Source: Pseudomonas sp. B21-023 (lineage in GTDB: Bacteria; Pseudomonadota; Gammaproteobacteria; Pseudomonadales; Pseudomonadaceae). Taken from it: a stretch of DNA of 64,000 nucleotides. Made by a program: the position numbers and the translations under genes. Under the pieces are notes generated by a model. The model did not search any database and was not told the origin of the DNA. It was given only the letters and a program-made list of their open reading frames with translations. Every line of letters begins with the position of its first letter. Position 1 is the stretch's first letter. Below, piece after piece: positions 17,826 to 26,964 of this stretch. The stretch spans positions 3,321,501 to 3,385,500 of the forward strand of contig NZ_CP087190.1 of NCBI RefSeq assembly GCF_024749165.1, in the 5' to 3' direction.

Positions 17826-17857
17826 GATGTCGCGCGCTTGTACGAGCGCGCGACATC
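17826..17857. terminator. Perfect 12-bp palindrome between oxidoreductase and merR genes
   Basis: GATGTCGCGCGC and its exact complement flank an 8-nt spacer in the 134-nt gap. It could form a stable hairpin and act as terminator for the oxidoreductase gene, or be an operator. No T-run follows, so its role is not settled. Confidence 0.45.
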
Positions 17858-17892
17858 CTCTCGCTTCTGATGCGTCAAAAAAAGGGATTTTC

Positions 17893-18276
17893 ATGTACAT
17901 CGGCAAAGCCGCCCAGCTGTCGGGCACCACCGTCAAAAGCATTCGACATTACGAAGAAATCGGCCTGTTGCCCCCCCCGCAACGCGAAGGCAAGTACCGC
18001 ATCTACAGCCAGCAAAGCGTAGAGCTGCTGACCTTCATCAAATGCGCTCAGCAACTCGGCTTCAAGCTCAAGGAAATGCAGGCCATTCTGCAGGATCATC
18101 GCGGCCAGGAGCTGCCCTGGGATCTGGCCATGCAGGCCATCGATAACAAAAAGCAGGAATTGATGGGGCAGATCCAGGCCTTGCAGCAAGTGCATGACGG
18201 CTTGGTTGAGTTTGAGCTGAGCCTCAAAGATGCTCAGATGCAATGCCAGTTCGAACACCTGGAAAAGGCCCGCTGA
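17893..18276 (+). CDS. MerR-family transcriptional regulator
   Basis: Regulator of 127 aa. The N-terminal winged helix is typical: MYIGKAAQLSGTTVKSIRHYEEIGLLPPP, then YRIYSQQSVELLTFIKCAQQLGFKLKEMQAIL. A long dimerisation helix follows (residues 85-115) and a short tail contains a single Cys near residue 119, so a metal or redox site like those of CueR or SoxR is not obvious. Upstream in-frame codons were dropped because the MerR fold begins at this ATG. It probably activates the adjacent quinone reductase through the long-spacer promoter upstream of that gene. Confidence 0.88.
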   Translation: MYIGKAAQLSGTTVKSIRHYEEIGLLPPPQREGKYRIYSQQSVELLTFIKCAQQLGFKLKEMQAILQDHRGQELPWDLAMQAIDNKKQELMGQIQALQQVHDGLVEFELSLKDAQMQCQFEHLEKAR

Positions 18277-18692
18277 ATCCGCTCCGCCGCCCCTGAACGG
18301 CCATGGCGCCCCGTGCCGTTTTCAGCACGCAGGCGCCCCGGCGATTTAGCCTGGCACAGCCCCCCCGGCTGCTCGCCCTCTTGCACTGCTGGCTGCGACA
18401 CAATCGAGGCAAATAACCACGGCGAAATCAGCGTGACCAACAAAATGGTCATGAAGCCGCTGGATGACAGCGCCCGTATCACCAATACACCCAGGTCAAT
18501 GACGGGTTTGTAGGCGGAGAACAGCAGCGCGACAAAGCCAATCGAGAAGTTCACGACGTTGACCACCGTCGAGCGCCCGACGCCCTGCATGGCCGCCAGG
18601 ATGGCCTCGTCGATCTCGATGCCCTTCTGCACCAGCATCTTGATCCGTGACAGCAGGTGAACGGCGTAATCCACGACGCCCACCACCGACAC
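18234..18692 (-). pseudogene. MMPL/RND-type transporter, C-terminal fragment
   Basis: The frame opens without a start codon of its own at GVVDYAVHLLSR and runs through membrane helices (VVNVVNFSIGFVALLFSAY and ILLVTLISPWLFASI) that match the last four helices of MMPL-type exporters, where VDYAVHLLSR begins the conserved C-terminal half. Everything before is missing: within 2 nt of the break the + strand becomes KdpE sequence. About 120 of an expected 750-850 residues remain. The last 30-40 codons before the stop look random, so the original stop may also be lost. Confidence 0.75.
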
Positions 18693-18804
18693 GCCCTACC
18701 TGCGGGTATTCATGGGCGGGCTGCGCAAGAAGATCGAAGCCGACCCATCCCAGCCTCGCCACCTGGTGACGGAAACCGGCGTGGGTTACCGGTTCATGCC
18801 CTAA
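18691..18804 (+). pseudogene. kdpE: KdpE response regulator, C-terminal fragment
   Basis: A 37-codon stretch ending in TAA reads as the end of the OmpR-type winged helix of KdpE: YLRVFMGGLRKKIEAD, then RHLVTETGVGYRFMP. The receiver domain and most of the DNA-binding domain are absent, and the sequence joins directly to the MMPL fragment on the other strand. It has no start codon or ribosome site and cannot be expressed as a regulator. No kdpFABC or kdpD sequence is present nearby. Confidence 0.78.
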
Positions 18805-18810
18805 TCCGCC

Positions 18811-19794
18811 TTACATTTCGACCTGGGTGCCCAGTTCGATTACCCGGTTCAGCGGCAGCTTGAAATACTTGAGATTGCTGTTGGCATTCTTGAGCAGGAA
18901 AGCGAACAGATGCTCGCGCCACTTGGCCATGCCGATCCGTTTGGTCGGTACCACGGTTTCCCGGCTGAGGAAATAAGTGGTGCGCATGGGGCTGAAGTCC
19001 AGTTCGGCGGTGCTGCTCTTGCTGAGCGCGAGAGGCACGTCTGGCTCTTCCATGAAGCCAAAATGCAGGCTGACCCTGAAGAAACCCTGGCCGAAAGCCT
19101 CCACCTCGAAGCGCTTGTCGGCGCTGATCCGTGGCGAGTCCTCCGAGACGACCGTCAGCAACACCACCTGCTCGTGCAACACCTGGTTGTGCAGCAAGGC
19201 ATGGGGGACTGCATCAGTGCGCGCAGTCAAGAACACCGCCGTCCCTTGCACGCGATGGGGCGGCTGCGCCTGCACGCTGCCGATGAACAACGGCAGCGGC
19301 AATGCAGTTTCATCCAGCCGCTCGACGACAATGCTGCGCCCACGCTTCCAGGTGGTCATCAGCACGAACAGCGCCAGGCCGGCGATCACCGGGAAGGCAC
19401 CGCCTTGCAAAATTTTCGGGGCGTTGGCGGCAAAGTACAGGCCGTCCACCAGCAAGAAGCCTAACAACAAAGGAATCGCCAACCAGCGCGGTGTCTTCCA
19501 CAGAAGCAAGACCACCGCCGAGGCCAACAGCGTGGTGATCAGCATGGTGCCAGTCACCGCCACGCCGTACGCGGCGGCCAGCGCACTGGACGACTCGAAG
19601 CCGATCACAAGCAGCACCACGCCCGCCATCAGCGCCCAGTTGACCATGCCGATGTAGATCTGCCCTTGCTCTTCGCTGGAGGTGTGCTGGATGAACATGC
19701 GCGGTACATAGCCGAGCTGAATGGCCTGGCGGGTCAGCGAGAAGGCACCGGAAATGACCGCACCAGTATCAACGCATGCCACGACCCGCTGCAT
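18811..19794 (-). pseudogene. kup: Kup potassium transporter, C-terminal half
   Basis: From about 19755 down, the frame matches Kup, the low-affinity K+/H+ symporter: [22 protein letters not shown], then [16 protein letters not shown], four further membrane helices, and the soluble C-terminal domain ending in [15 protein letters not shown]. Kup is normally about 630 aa; only about 315 residues remain. The sequence before AVISGAF does not match Kup, so the N-terminal six to seven helices are deleted. It converges with the KdpE fragment with 6 nt between stops. Confidence 0.85.
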
Positions 19795-20040
19795 AAAGAA
19801 AGCGTAAAAAGTGAGACGCCATGGCTTATTTCCCCCGCAACATGTTCAAATGCTTTTCGGCGACCCCAACCGCTTGTGAAAAGCTTCTACTTATATGAAA
19901 AAATACTAATCGATTCATAGAGATGCTGAGTACATCAGTCCAAAACCGCCCATCGTATTCCGCTCATTTCCAGCACGTCAGCGGATATATGAGGGGGGCT
20001 TGTCTCTCTGAAAAAAGTCGAGCAAACCTGCAGCCAAATA
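19795..20040. other. AT-richer spacer without recognisable gene
   Basis: About 250 nt between the Kup remnant and the integrase remnant. It is visibly richer in A and T than the neighbours (for example around 19860-19925), holds no ORF with a plausible ribosome site, and probably belongs to the decayed mobile segment. Confidence 0.5.
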
Positions 20041-20228
20041 TTGGCGTACGCGATCGGCCGCTACCCCGACATCGGCTTGAAAGATGCACGCGAACTGGCC
20101 CGTGCCGCGCATCGCGATATTCCAATCACATCGCCCCGCTGAAAGCTAAACGGAAGAAAATTGCCGCACAGTTGCTCGATGAAGAGCGCACCTTCCGTGA
20201 CGTATCCGAACAGTGACTGGTGAGTAAA
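20041..20228 (+). pseudogene. Tyrosine-recombinase integrase remnant (N-terminal region)
   Basis: Frame 1 gives AIGRYPDIGLKDARELARAA, the arm-DNA-binding signature (DUF4102 type) of phage and island integrases. After HRDI the match moves to frame 3 as LKAKRKKIAAQLLDEERTF and RDVSEQ, where family members continue with WL; here the Trp codon is TGA. So there is one frameshift and one nonsense codon, and no catalytic domain follows. It marks a former integrative element, and the PrlF-YhaV pair and gene fragments to its left may have come with it. Confidence 0.72.
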
Positions 20229-20464
20229 TCCATCGCGGGCGTTCGCGGTGTCTTGAGTAGCATCACGATGCGCTGGCTAGGTGTTCAGTCCCCGGGGAGT
20301 CATGGTGCGTTGGTGAAAATGCGCAGGAAAGGCGTCGACCTATTGGCAGGTTGTGGGCTAAACCCATTTTTCCCATTTAAGTGCATCCAGTTTGCTCGTT
20401 GGCGGGTATTGCTAGTGGGCGGCCTGTGACTGCCCAGCCCAATCACCTGTCAGGAGCCATACCC
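20229..20464. other. Spacer before the DUF3455 gene, no gene recognised
   Basis: About 235 nt between the integrase remnant and the DUF3455 gene. Short ORFs here lack ribosome sites and family features. The last part must hold the promoter of the DUF3455-sigma-anti-sigma unit, but I see no convincing -35/-10 pair. Confidence 0.4.
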
Positions 20465-20992
20465 ATGAGCCTCAAATCCTCCGCCTGCCTGCTCGCCTGC
20501 AGCCTCGCCCTGACGCTGCAACCCGCATACGCCCAATCCGCGCTGCCTGATGCGGTCAAGGTCCCCGATGGCCATCGCGTATTGCTCGAGACCGTAGGCG
20601 TCGGCGAGATCACCTACGAGTGCCGCGACAAGGCCAACACCCCCGGCCAGACCGAATGGACCTTCGTCGGCCCCAAGGCCGTGCTCAATGACCGTGCAGG
20701 CAAACAGGTGGGCGACTACTTCGGCCCACCCGCCACCTGGCAGGCCAAGGACGGATCGAAAGTCACCGGCACCCAGCTGGCGGTGGCACCTGCCGACAAG
20801 GGCGCCATACCCTATCAACTGGTCAAGGCCAACCCGGCCGAAGGCAAAGGCGCCATGCAGGGAGTCAGCTATATCCAGCGCCTGGCCACCCGCGGCGGCG
20901 TGGCGCCGGCAAGCGACTGCACGGCGCAAAACAAAGGTGCCAAGCAGATCGTCCAGTACCAGGCTGACTATGTGTTCTGGACAGCCAAGTGA
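20465..20992 (+). CDS. DUF3455 domain protein, exported
   Basis: Protein of 175 aa with a Sec signal peptide: positively charged start, a hydrophobic core ACLLACSLALTL, and a likely cleavage after AYA (residues 18-20). The mature part carries the DUF3455 pattern: LPDAVKVPDGHRVLLETVGVGEITYECR, WTFVGPKAVL, GDYFGPPATW and a C-terminal YQADYVFW. The family is periplasmic or surface-located with unknown function. CAGGAG precedes the ATG at 20465. It lies 103 nt before an ECF sigma/anti-sigma pair, so it may belong to that regulon. Confidence 0.85.
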   Translation: MSLKSSACLLACSLALTLQPAYAQSALPDAVKVPDGHRVLLETVGVGEITYECRDKANTPGQTEWTFVGPKAVLNDRAGKQVGDYFGPPATWQAKDGSKVTGTQLAVAPADKGAIPYQLVKANPAEGKGAMQGVSYIQRLATRGGVAPASDCTAQNKGAKQIVQYQADYVFWTAK

Positions 20993-21095
20993 AGGACGCT
21001 TGAGCAGACACGTTGCAACCGTTCATCTACGCTCGTTGGCAAGCCCCCGGCTGATTGGCCGGGGTAACTTGCATACAACAAGGAAACCGCACACG

Positions 21096-21644
21096 TTGAA
21101 CTCGCCTGTCACCGACTTCGATTTCGATCGTTGCCTGAAGGCCTGTGCACAGGGCGACCGCCGAGCCCTGCAGGCGCTCTATGATCACGAAGGTGCACGC
21201 CTGTTGGGTGTTGCCCGGCGCATTGCCCGTGATGACGCCACCGCAGAAGATATCGTCCACGATGCCTTCATCCGCATCTGGACCCGCGCTGCCAGCTTCG
21301 ATCCGACGCGCGGCTCAGCTCGGGGCTGGATCTACAGCATCACCCGCCACCTGGCGCTGAATACGATCCGCGATACTCGCCGTGAAGCCGTGCTGGATGA
21401 CGCCCACCTCGACATTTCAACTGCATTACACGGGGAGCTCGATGACATTGACCTCTGGTCAGGCTCGGCGAAAATCTACCGTTGCCTCGAACAATTGCAG
21501 CCCGCCCCCCAGCGTTGCATCCTGCACGCCTATGTGGACGGTTGCAGCCACGCCGAAATCGCCGGGCTACTGGGTGCGCCATTGGGCACCGTCAAAGCCT
21601 GGATCAAGCGCAGCCTGAAGGCCCTGCGGGAGTGCCTGGAATGA
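21096..21644 (+). CDS. ECF-type RNA polymerase sigma factor
   Basis: Sigma-70 family protein of about 182 aa. Region 2 is ALYDHEGARLLGVARRIARDDATAEDIVHDAFIRIW; region 4 is the C-terminal helix-turn-helix CSHAEIAGLLGAPLGTVKAWIKRSLKALREC. No ATG suits; TTG at 21096, preceded by AAGGAAA at 9-nt spacing, starts just before region 2. It belongs to the SigK-like class paired with RskA-type membrane anti-sigma factors, and overlaps that gene by 4 nt. The inducing signal is not evident; oxidative or envelope stress is common for this class. Confidence 0.85.
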   Translation: MNSPVTDFDFDRCLKACAQGDRRALQALYDHEGARLLGVARRIARDDATAEDIVHDAFIRIWTRAASFDPTRGSARGWIYSITRHLALNTIRDTRREAVLDDAHLDISTALHGELDDIDLWSGSAKIYRCLEQLQPAPQRCILHAYVDGCSHAEIAGLLGAPLGTVKAWIKRSLKALRECLE

Positions 21645-22327
21645 ACCCGGATACTGCCGAAGCACTGGACACCCTCGCCGGCGAGTTTGTATTGGGGGTC
21701 TTGTCACCGGAGCAACACGCCGCAGTGACCGAGCGCCTGGGCACCGACCCGTACTTGCGCGCCGCGGTGGATGCCTGGGAGGCACGCCTGCTGGAGCTGA
21801 CCGCGCTGGCTGCTGCGCGGCCACCAAGCGCCCGCCTGTGGGGCCGAATCCAGCGCAGCCTGAGTGAATTGGCCACCCCCTCAGTCAAGTGGTGGCAACG
21901 GCTCGGCCTGTGGCAAGCACTGAGTACTGCGGGGCTGGCAGCAAGCGTGTTGCTGACGTTCATGCTGCTGACGACACCCCCGCCCACCACTCAATTCGTG
22001 GTAGTGCTCGTGGCACCGAGCAGCCAGGCACCTGGCTGGGTGGTACAGACCAGCGACAGCCGTATGATCGAGCTGATCCCGCTTGGCAAGGATGCAGTCC
22101 CCGAAGGCATGGCCCTGCAGTTCTGGACCAAGGGCGAGCAGTGGCGCGCACCGGTTTCGCTGGGCCTGGTCAAACCCGGTGAGCCCTATCGTGTTCCGCT
22201 GCAGAGCCTGCCGCCACTGGAGGCCAATCAGTTGTTCGAGCTGACATTGGAGAAGTCCGGCGGTTCGCCCACCGGGCTGCCGACGGGGCCGGTGAAGTTC
22301 ATTGGCCGTGCGGTAAAAGTGATATGA
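21641..22327 (+). CDS. RskA-type anti-sigma factor
   Basis: Membrane-anchored anti-sigma factor of 228 aa. The N-terminal helical sigma-binding part includes TLAGEFVLGVLSPEQ and RLGTDPYLRAAVDAWE, the signature of the RskA family without a zinc site. One membrane helix lies near residues 90-110 (ALSTAGLAASVLLTFMLL), followed by a periplasmic domain ending with FIGRAVKVI. Its ATG overlaps the sigma stop (ATGA), so both are made in step. It should hold the sigma factor inactive at the inner membrane until the signal arrives. Confidence 0.85.
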   Translation: MNPDTAEALDTLAGEFVLGVLSPEQHAAVTERLGTDPYLRAAVDAWEARLLELTALAAARPPSARLWGRIQRSLSELATPSVKWWQRLGLWQALSTAGLAASVLLTFMLLTTPPPTTQFVVVLVAPSSQAPGWVVQTSDSRMIELIPLGKDAVPEGMALQFWTKGEQWRAPVSLGLVKPGEPYRVPLQSLPPLEANQLFELTLEKSGGSPTGLPTGPVKFIGRAVKVI

Positions 22328-22426
22328 CCCACAAGTCTGCAAATACTGGCCGCCTGAGTCGTTAGAGGCTATCAACAATACTCCGCTTTCGCCCCCCCAA
22401 GCAGGTAGTGACGAGAGGTAATCTGA

Positions 22427-22445
22427 GCGCTGCTTTTTACAGCGC
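22427..22445. terminator. Short hairpin between convergent anti-sigma and chrA genes
   Basis: GCGCTG and CAGCGC flank a T-rich 7-nt loop in the 182-nt gap between convergent genes. The stem is short and has no T-tail, so this is a weak terminator candidate. Nothing else is seen in the gap. Confidence 0.35.
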
Positions 22446-22509
22446 CAGGCTAAGGATTGACAAGGGCTCGCCGGTCACTGGGAAACCCTTTTCGGCACAA
22501 CCTCTGGTC

Positions 22510-23880
22510 TCATATACCCATCATGTGCACTGCGATGCCGGCCAGTGCGCAGGTGAACAGCACCTCAATCACACCTCGCTTGAAGCGAAACAAAGCAATC
22601 GCAGCTAGAGCCGTGATCACTGCGGACGGCCAGTCGAACGCCCCATTGAAGCCCATAGGCCAGAGCACGTGGTAGCCGAAGAACATAACGAGGTTCAGGA
22701 TCAAGCCAACTACAGCGGCGGTGATGCCTGTAAGCGGGGCGGTGAATTTAATCTCGTTGTGAGTCGACTCCACTACCGGGCCTCCAGCAAGGATGAAGAT
22801 GAACGACGACAGGAAGGTGAACCAAGTGACAAGACTCGCTGCGACTGCGCCAGCAAGGAATGGATGTTCGGCACCGAACATCGGATGGACGTAGCCACCG
22901 ACAAAGCCGACGAAGGCAACCACCATGATCAATGGCCCTGGTGTGGTTTCCCCTAACGCGAGGCCATCGATCATCTGGGTGGGTGACAGCCACCCATAGT
23001 GCCCGACAGCCCCTTGGTAGACATAAGGCAGCACCGCGTAGGCGCCACCAAAGGTCATCAGAGCGGCCTTGGTGAAAAACCAGCCCATTTGCGTCAGGGT
23101 GCCATCCCAGCCAAACCACAGCACCAGCAGCCCCATGGGTATTGCCCATAGTCCGGCACCGGTGAGCAGCAGGCGTACCAGGTGCCTCGAGCTGAAACGG
23201 GCATGCTCAGGGGGTGGGGTGTCGTCATCGATCACAGCCGGACCATAGCTGTTCGTCGCGCCCCCATGACCGCCACCGATCACGAATTTGCCTGGGGCGA
23301 GGCGACCGCCTATATAGCCAATGATGGCGGCCACCAGCACGATAAGGGGGAACGGCGCGTTGAGGGCGAAGATGGCCACGAACGAGGCTGCGGACATAGC
23401 CCACAGCCAGCCATTCTTCAGTACGCGCGATCCAATTCGGTGGGCTGCGTGGATCACAATGGCCGTGACTGCCGGTTTGATGCCATAGAAGATCCCCGCG
23501 ACTACCGGCACCTCGCCAAACACGACGTAGACCCAGGACAAACCGATCAGAATGAACAGCGAAGGCAGCACGAACAATGCGCCGGCAATCACCCCACCCC
23601 AGGTGCGGTGCATGAGCCAACCGATGTAGGTGGCAAGCTGCTGAGCCTCAGGGCCAGGCAACAACATGCAGTAGTTCAGCGCGTGCAAAAACCGCTTCTC
23701 GCTGATCCAGCGGCGACGCTCGACCAGTTCCTGGTGCATGATCGAGATCTGTCCGGCGGGTCCGCCAAAGCTGATGAAGCCCAGCTTGAGCCAAAACAGA
23801 AAAGCTTCATAAATGCCTATCGGCTGCTGAGTCGCTTGCGATGGGGGCTGTCTACTCACAGCGGGGGTGGTATCAACCAT
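22510..23880 (-). CDS. chrA: Chromate transporter ChrA
   Basis: Inner-membrane CHR-family transporter of 456 aa that exports chromate using proton motive force. It has the two homologous CHR domains: the first with FISFGGPAGQISIMH and LPGPEAQQLATYIGW (residues 35-100), the second with LMTFGGAYAVLPYVYQG and ETTPGPLIMVVAFVGF. Ten to eleven membrane helices fit. The ATG at 23880 is preceded by GAGGAAA; the GTG five codons upstream overlaps that ribosome site and is rejected. No chrB regulator is nearby. It lies 94 nt after a hybrid kinase gene in the same direction. Confidence 0.92.
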   Translation of the reverse strand: MVDTTPAVSRQPPSQATQQPIGIYEAFLFWLKLGFISFGGPAGQISIMHQELVERRRWISEKRFLHALNYCMLLPGPEAQQLATYIGWLMHRTWGGVIAGALFVLPSLFILIGLSWVYVVFGEVPVVAGIFYGIKPAVTAIVIHAAHRIGSRVLKNGWLWAMSAASFVAIFALNAPFPLIVLVAAIIGYIGGRLAPGKFVIGGGHGGATNSYGPAVIDDDTPPPEHARFSSRHLVRLLLTGAGLWAIPMGLLVLWFGWDGTLTQMGWFFTKAALMTFGGAYAVLPYVYQGAVGHYGWLSPTQMIDGLALGETTPGPLIMVVAFVGFVGGYVHPMFGAEHPFLAGAVAASLVTWFTFLSSFIFILAGGPVVESTHNEIKFTAPLTGITAAVVGLILNLVMFFGYHVLWPMGFNGAFDWPSAVITALAAIALFRFKRGVIEVLFTCALAGIAVHMMGI

Positions 23881-23974
23881 TGTTTTTTTCCTCACGCGCA
23901 GGCGCTGCCAGCATTACATCGAAAATGCCTTCTGCGACCATTGCCAGTAGTCGTCGCCATAGCCGAACCGTCAA

Positions 23975-26053
23975 TCATGGCTCTTGCGCAATCGAGAGAG
24001 CCTCCTGCAGCACTACGTGGAGGCTCGCCCTGAACGCATCCAGACTGAATGGTTTGATAATCACAGCCATTGCCGGTCCTGGTGGGTAGTCTTCAAGAAT
24101 CTGCGGTTCAACGTACCCCGTCATGAACAGAACAGGTAATCCGGGCCTGCTTAGACGGGCCTTTTCGGCCATCTCCCGGCCATCGAACCCACCCGGCAAG
24201 CCGATATCGGTGACGAGCAGATCCACACGCGTGTCCGAGCACAGCACCTGGAAACCTGCCTGGGAATCGGCAGCTTCCACGACAACATAGCCAAGGCTGC
24301 CAAGGACTTCACTGACGAACATTCGAACGGACGGTTCATCATCGACGACCAGAACCGTTTCCCCCGCACAGACCTGCGGCACCGCACTTGTGACTGCAGT
24401 GGGCGGTGGCGCCTGGGTCGGCTCGGCACAATTGGGTAGCTGCAAGTAGACCTTCGTACCTTTGCCCAACGCCGATTCAATTTTCATCTGCCCACGGGAT
24501 TGCTTGGCAAACCCATAGATCATCGAAAGCCCAAGGCCGGTGCCTGCGCCTGTTGGCTTGGTGGTGAAAAACGGCTCACATGCCTTGGCCAGGGTTTCCT
24601 CGCTCATTCCGATGCCATCGTCCACCACACGGATGCTCAGGTAAGTTCCAGGCTGTAAATCCGGATCCAGTCCGGCCCCTTCCTCAAGGGTCACGCTCGA
24701 CGTCTCGATAGCGATGGTTCCGCCTTCCGGTAAGGCATCCCTTGCATTGACGCACAAGTTCAACAAAACGTTTTCCATCTGGCCAGGGTCGATCAAGCAC
24801 GTAGAGCTCGTTGCAGAGAGATCTACTTGCAAACGTATCAATGGGCCGACGGTACGACGGATCAGTTCTTCCATGCCAGCGATCAGCTCGTTCACATTGG
24901 TGACTTGAGGCAACAACGTCTGGCGGCGTGAAAAGGCAAGCAAACGGTGTGTGAGTGCCGTGGCCCGCTGGGCAGCGCCATAGGCCACCGAGAGATATCG
25001 TTCAAGATCGGCCGTGCGGCCTTTGCTCAAGCGAACCTTGATCAGGTCCAAACTGCCAACGATACCTGCAAGCAAGTTGTTGAAATCATGGGCGATTCCT
25101 CCCGTCAATTGCCCCACCACTTCCATCTTCTGCAAGTGGCGAAGGGCCGCCTGCGCAGCCTCCCGTTCGGCAATGGCCTCGCCAACCCTCGCCTCCAGGT
25201 TCTGGTTCAGTTCCAACAATGCTGCCTCGGCGTTCTTCCTTGCCGTTACATCAATAGATGAGCCAATCAGCCCAATCACCTCGCCTGCAGCGTTGAACAT
25301 CGGTGCCTTGACGGATAGCCAGATCGTTTCCGAGCCATCCGGCATGTCCACTCGCTCCTCGATCTGCTCCGCCATGGCGCCGCGCATTATGCGTTGGTCC
25401 GTCTCCATCACCTTGAGGGCCTGCGCTTTGTCCTCGAGTATTTCCAAGTCGGTCTTGCCTAGATAAAACTCCGGCGGCTTACCGATCAACCGCGTGGCAC
25501 CATCGTTTGCTATCAAGAGCCTGCCATCGCGGTCTTTGGCGTACACCACTCCAGGAACAGCCGCGGTGAACGCGCGAAGCAACGCCGATGCGCGATCGCG
25601 TTCAGCTTCCGCCGCCTTGCGCGATTCAATATCGATCAGCACTCCCGGGAATCTGACCGCTACGCCATTATCATCGTGCTGGGCACGGCCATTGGCCTCG
25701 ATCCACCGGTAGCCTCCATCAGTCTGCTTGACGCGGTATTCACACCGGAACGCGCCCCCGCGAACCATGGCGTCTTCAATGGCCTCATCCAGACGTACAT
25801 GATCCTCTGGATGGATCGAAGTGAGTGCCTCTTCAATGGGGATACCGCGCGCGCAACATGCCGGTGAAAGGTCGAAGGTACGGGCAAAGCGCTCGTCAGC
25901 CGTCACACAGTTCCTTGAAATGTCCCAGACCCACGTGCCCACGATAGCCCCTGCTTCCAGTGCCAGCTGAAGACGTTCGCACGCATCCGCCGGCAGCATT
26001 TGAGGCTCATCGCCACTTTCTCGCTCGATTGTGTGAGTGCCTTTCGTGTCCAT
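23975..26053 (-). CDS. PAS-containing hybrid sensor histidine kinase
   Basis: Cytosolic hybrid kinase of 692 aa without membrane helices. Two PAS domains occupy about residues 28-150 and 155-275; the second begins [15 protein letters not shown] coiled linker leads to the dimerisation/phosphoacceptor motif [16 protein letters not shown]. The ATPase domain shows the N box ([10 protein letters not shown]), G1 (DDGIGMS), F box (EPFFTTK) and G2 ([11 protein letters not shown]). A receiver domain with Asp616 ([10 protein letters not shown]) and Lys near 667 ends the protein. It senses an unknown cytosolic signal, possibly redox or light through PAS. A separate response regulator is not adjacent. 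Confidence 0.9.
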   Translation of the reverse strand: MDTKGTHTIERESGDEPQMLPADACERLQLALEAGAIVGTWVWDISRNCVTADERFARTFDLSPACCARGIPIEEALTSIHPEDHVRLDEAIEDAMVRGGAFRCEYRVKQTDGGYRWIEANGRAQHDDNGVAVRFPGVLIDIESRKAAEAERDRASALLRAFTAAVPGVVYAKDRDGRLLIANDGATRLIGKPPEFYLGKTDLEILEDKAQALKVMETDQRIMRGAMAEQIEERVDMPDGSETIWLSVKAPMFNAAGEVIGLIGSSIDVTARKNAEAALLELNQNLEARVGEAIAEREAAQAALRHLQKMEVVGQLTGGIAHDFNNLLAGIVGSLDLIKVRLSKGRTADLERYLSVAYGAAQRATALTHRLLAFSRRQTLLPQVTNVNELIAGMEELIRRTVGPLIRLQVDLSATSSTCLIDPGQMENVLLNLCVNARDALPEGGTIAIETSSVTLEEGAGLDPDLQPGTYLSIRVVDDGIGMSEETLAKACEPFFTTKPTGAGTGLGLSMIYGFAKQSRGQMKIESALGKGTKVYLQLPNCAEPTQAPPPTAVTSAVPQVCAGETVLVVDDEPSVRMFVSEVLGSLGYVVVEAADSQAGFQVLCSDTRVDLLVTDIGLPGGFDGREMAEKARLSRPGLPVLFMTGYVEPQILEDYPPGPAMAVIIKPFSLDAFRASLHVVLQEALSIAQEP

Positions 26054-26336
26054 TACACACCTTCTTTCGTTGTGCTTCGTTCTGGACTGATACCTGCTTT
26101 GATAGTTGCTGGTAAATGGCCACCCACCCCTTCAGACCTCTGGCAACCAAAGGCGTTCCAGCAAGGCGGCCTTTTGACATCAATACTGCACTACTCATGG
26201 TTCCCAACAGACTTGAAGGTACCTGGGATCACACGATTGCCAGCCATTTGCTGCAAGCGCGAAGTCGTCGAGCGTGCAGCCTGGTCGGTGCCGGGCGTGA
26301 GCTAGCATTGACCGTGCAGCCCCGTCCCGAGTAACG

Positions 26337-26765
26337 ATGATGCTCACTGTCACGCTGATCAACATGCTGATCGTTATCCTGGTGGTGGTCATCCACTACG
26401 AATGCCTGCTGCGCCTGAATGACTGGTTACCACGCCTGAGGCTGTGGAGCCGGTTCCGTATCGTCGCGGGGGTGTTCGGCGCGTTGCTGGCCCATGCCGT
26501 GGAAGTCTGGTGCTTCGCCCTGGCTTATTACCTGATGGCCCATGCCGAGGGCTGGGGGACGCTCAGCGGACATTTCGACGGGAGCCTTCTGGACTGCGTG
26601 TATTTTTCCTTCACCACCTACACCACCATAGGCTTCGGCGACATCGTCCCCACCGGTCACCTCAAATACCTCACCGGCCTGCAGGCGCTGACGGGCCTGG
26701 TGCTGATCACCTGGACTGCTTCATTCCTGTTTCTGGAGATGCAGAAGTACTGGAAAGCCAAATGA
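26337..26765 (+). CDS. Small two-helix potassium channel protein
   Basis: Inner-membrane protein of 142 aa with three hydrophobic stretches (residues 4-20, 43-67, 113-133) and a pore loop between the last two. The filter TTIGFGD at 96-102 is the K+ selectivity signature, in the variant used by bacterial 2TM Ion_trans_2 channels. No RCK or cyclic-nucleotide domain is attached. Two consecutive ATG codons open the gene; either may be used. It lies next to the FNR-box gene group, but no FNR-like box was seen in its own 283-nt upstream region. Confidence 0.85.
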   Translation: MMLTVTLINMLIVILVVVIHYECLLRLNDWLPRLRLWSRFRIVAGVFGALLAHAVEVWCFALAYYLMAHAEGWGTLSGHFDGSLLDCVYFSFTTYTTIGFGDIVPTGHLKYLTGLQALTGLVLITWTASFLFLEMQKYWKAK

Positions 26766-26886
26766 AGGTCGAGTAGCCAGGTGTTCAGAAAGCGCAAAAG
26801 GCCAGAAGAAGCTCAGAGACCCTCGGTGCGCAGATCTTCCTCCCGCCGGCGTTGATGAAGGCTTGATCGGGGGCTCTTGCACGCCT

Positions 26887-26900
26887 TTGACAACTGTCAA
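26887..26900 (+). promoter_or_regulatory. FNR/ANR box upstream of GNAT gene
   Basis: TTGACAACTGTCAA is a perfect dyad of the TTGAY-N4-RTCAA type. Its centre is 71.5 nt before the ATG at 26965, which would place a class II start site about 30 nt before the gene. It is one of five such boxes between 26.9 and 32.5 kb. Confidence 0.75.
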
Positions 26901-26964
26901 GTCAGTTTCAGGTCGATCGCCCACACTGGTGTTTCCTGGTTCAATCACTGCCGAGGATATTGCC

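Noticed and set aside
26054..26336. FNR box for the potassium channel gene
   Set aside because: No TTGAY-N4-RTCAA-like site was found; the channel was left out of the regulon.
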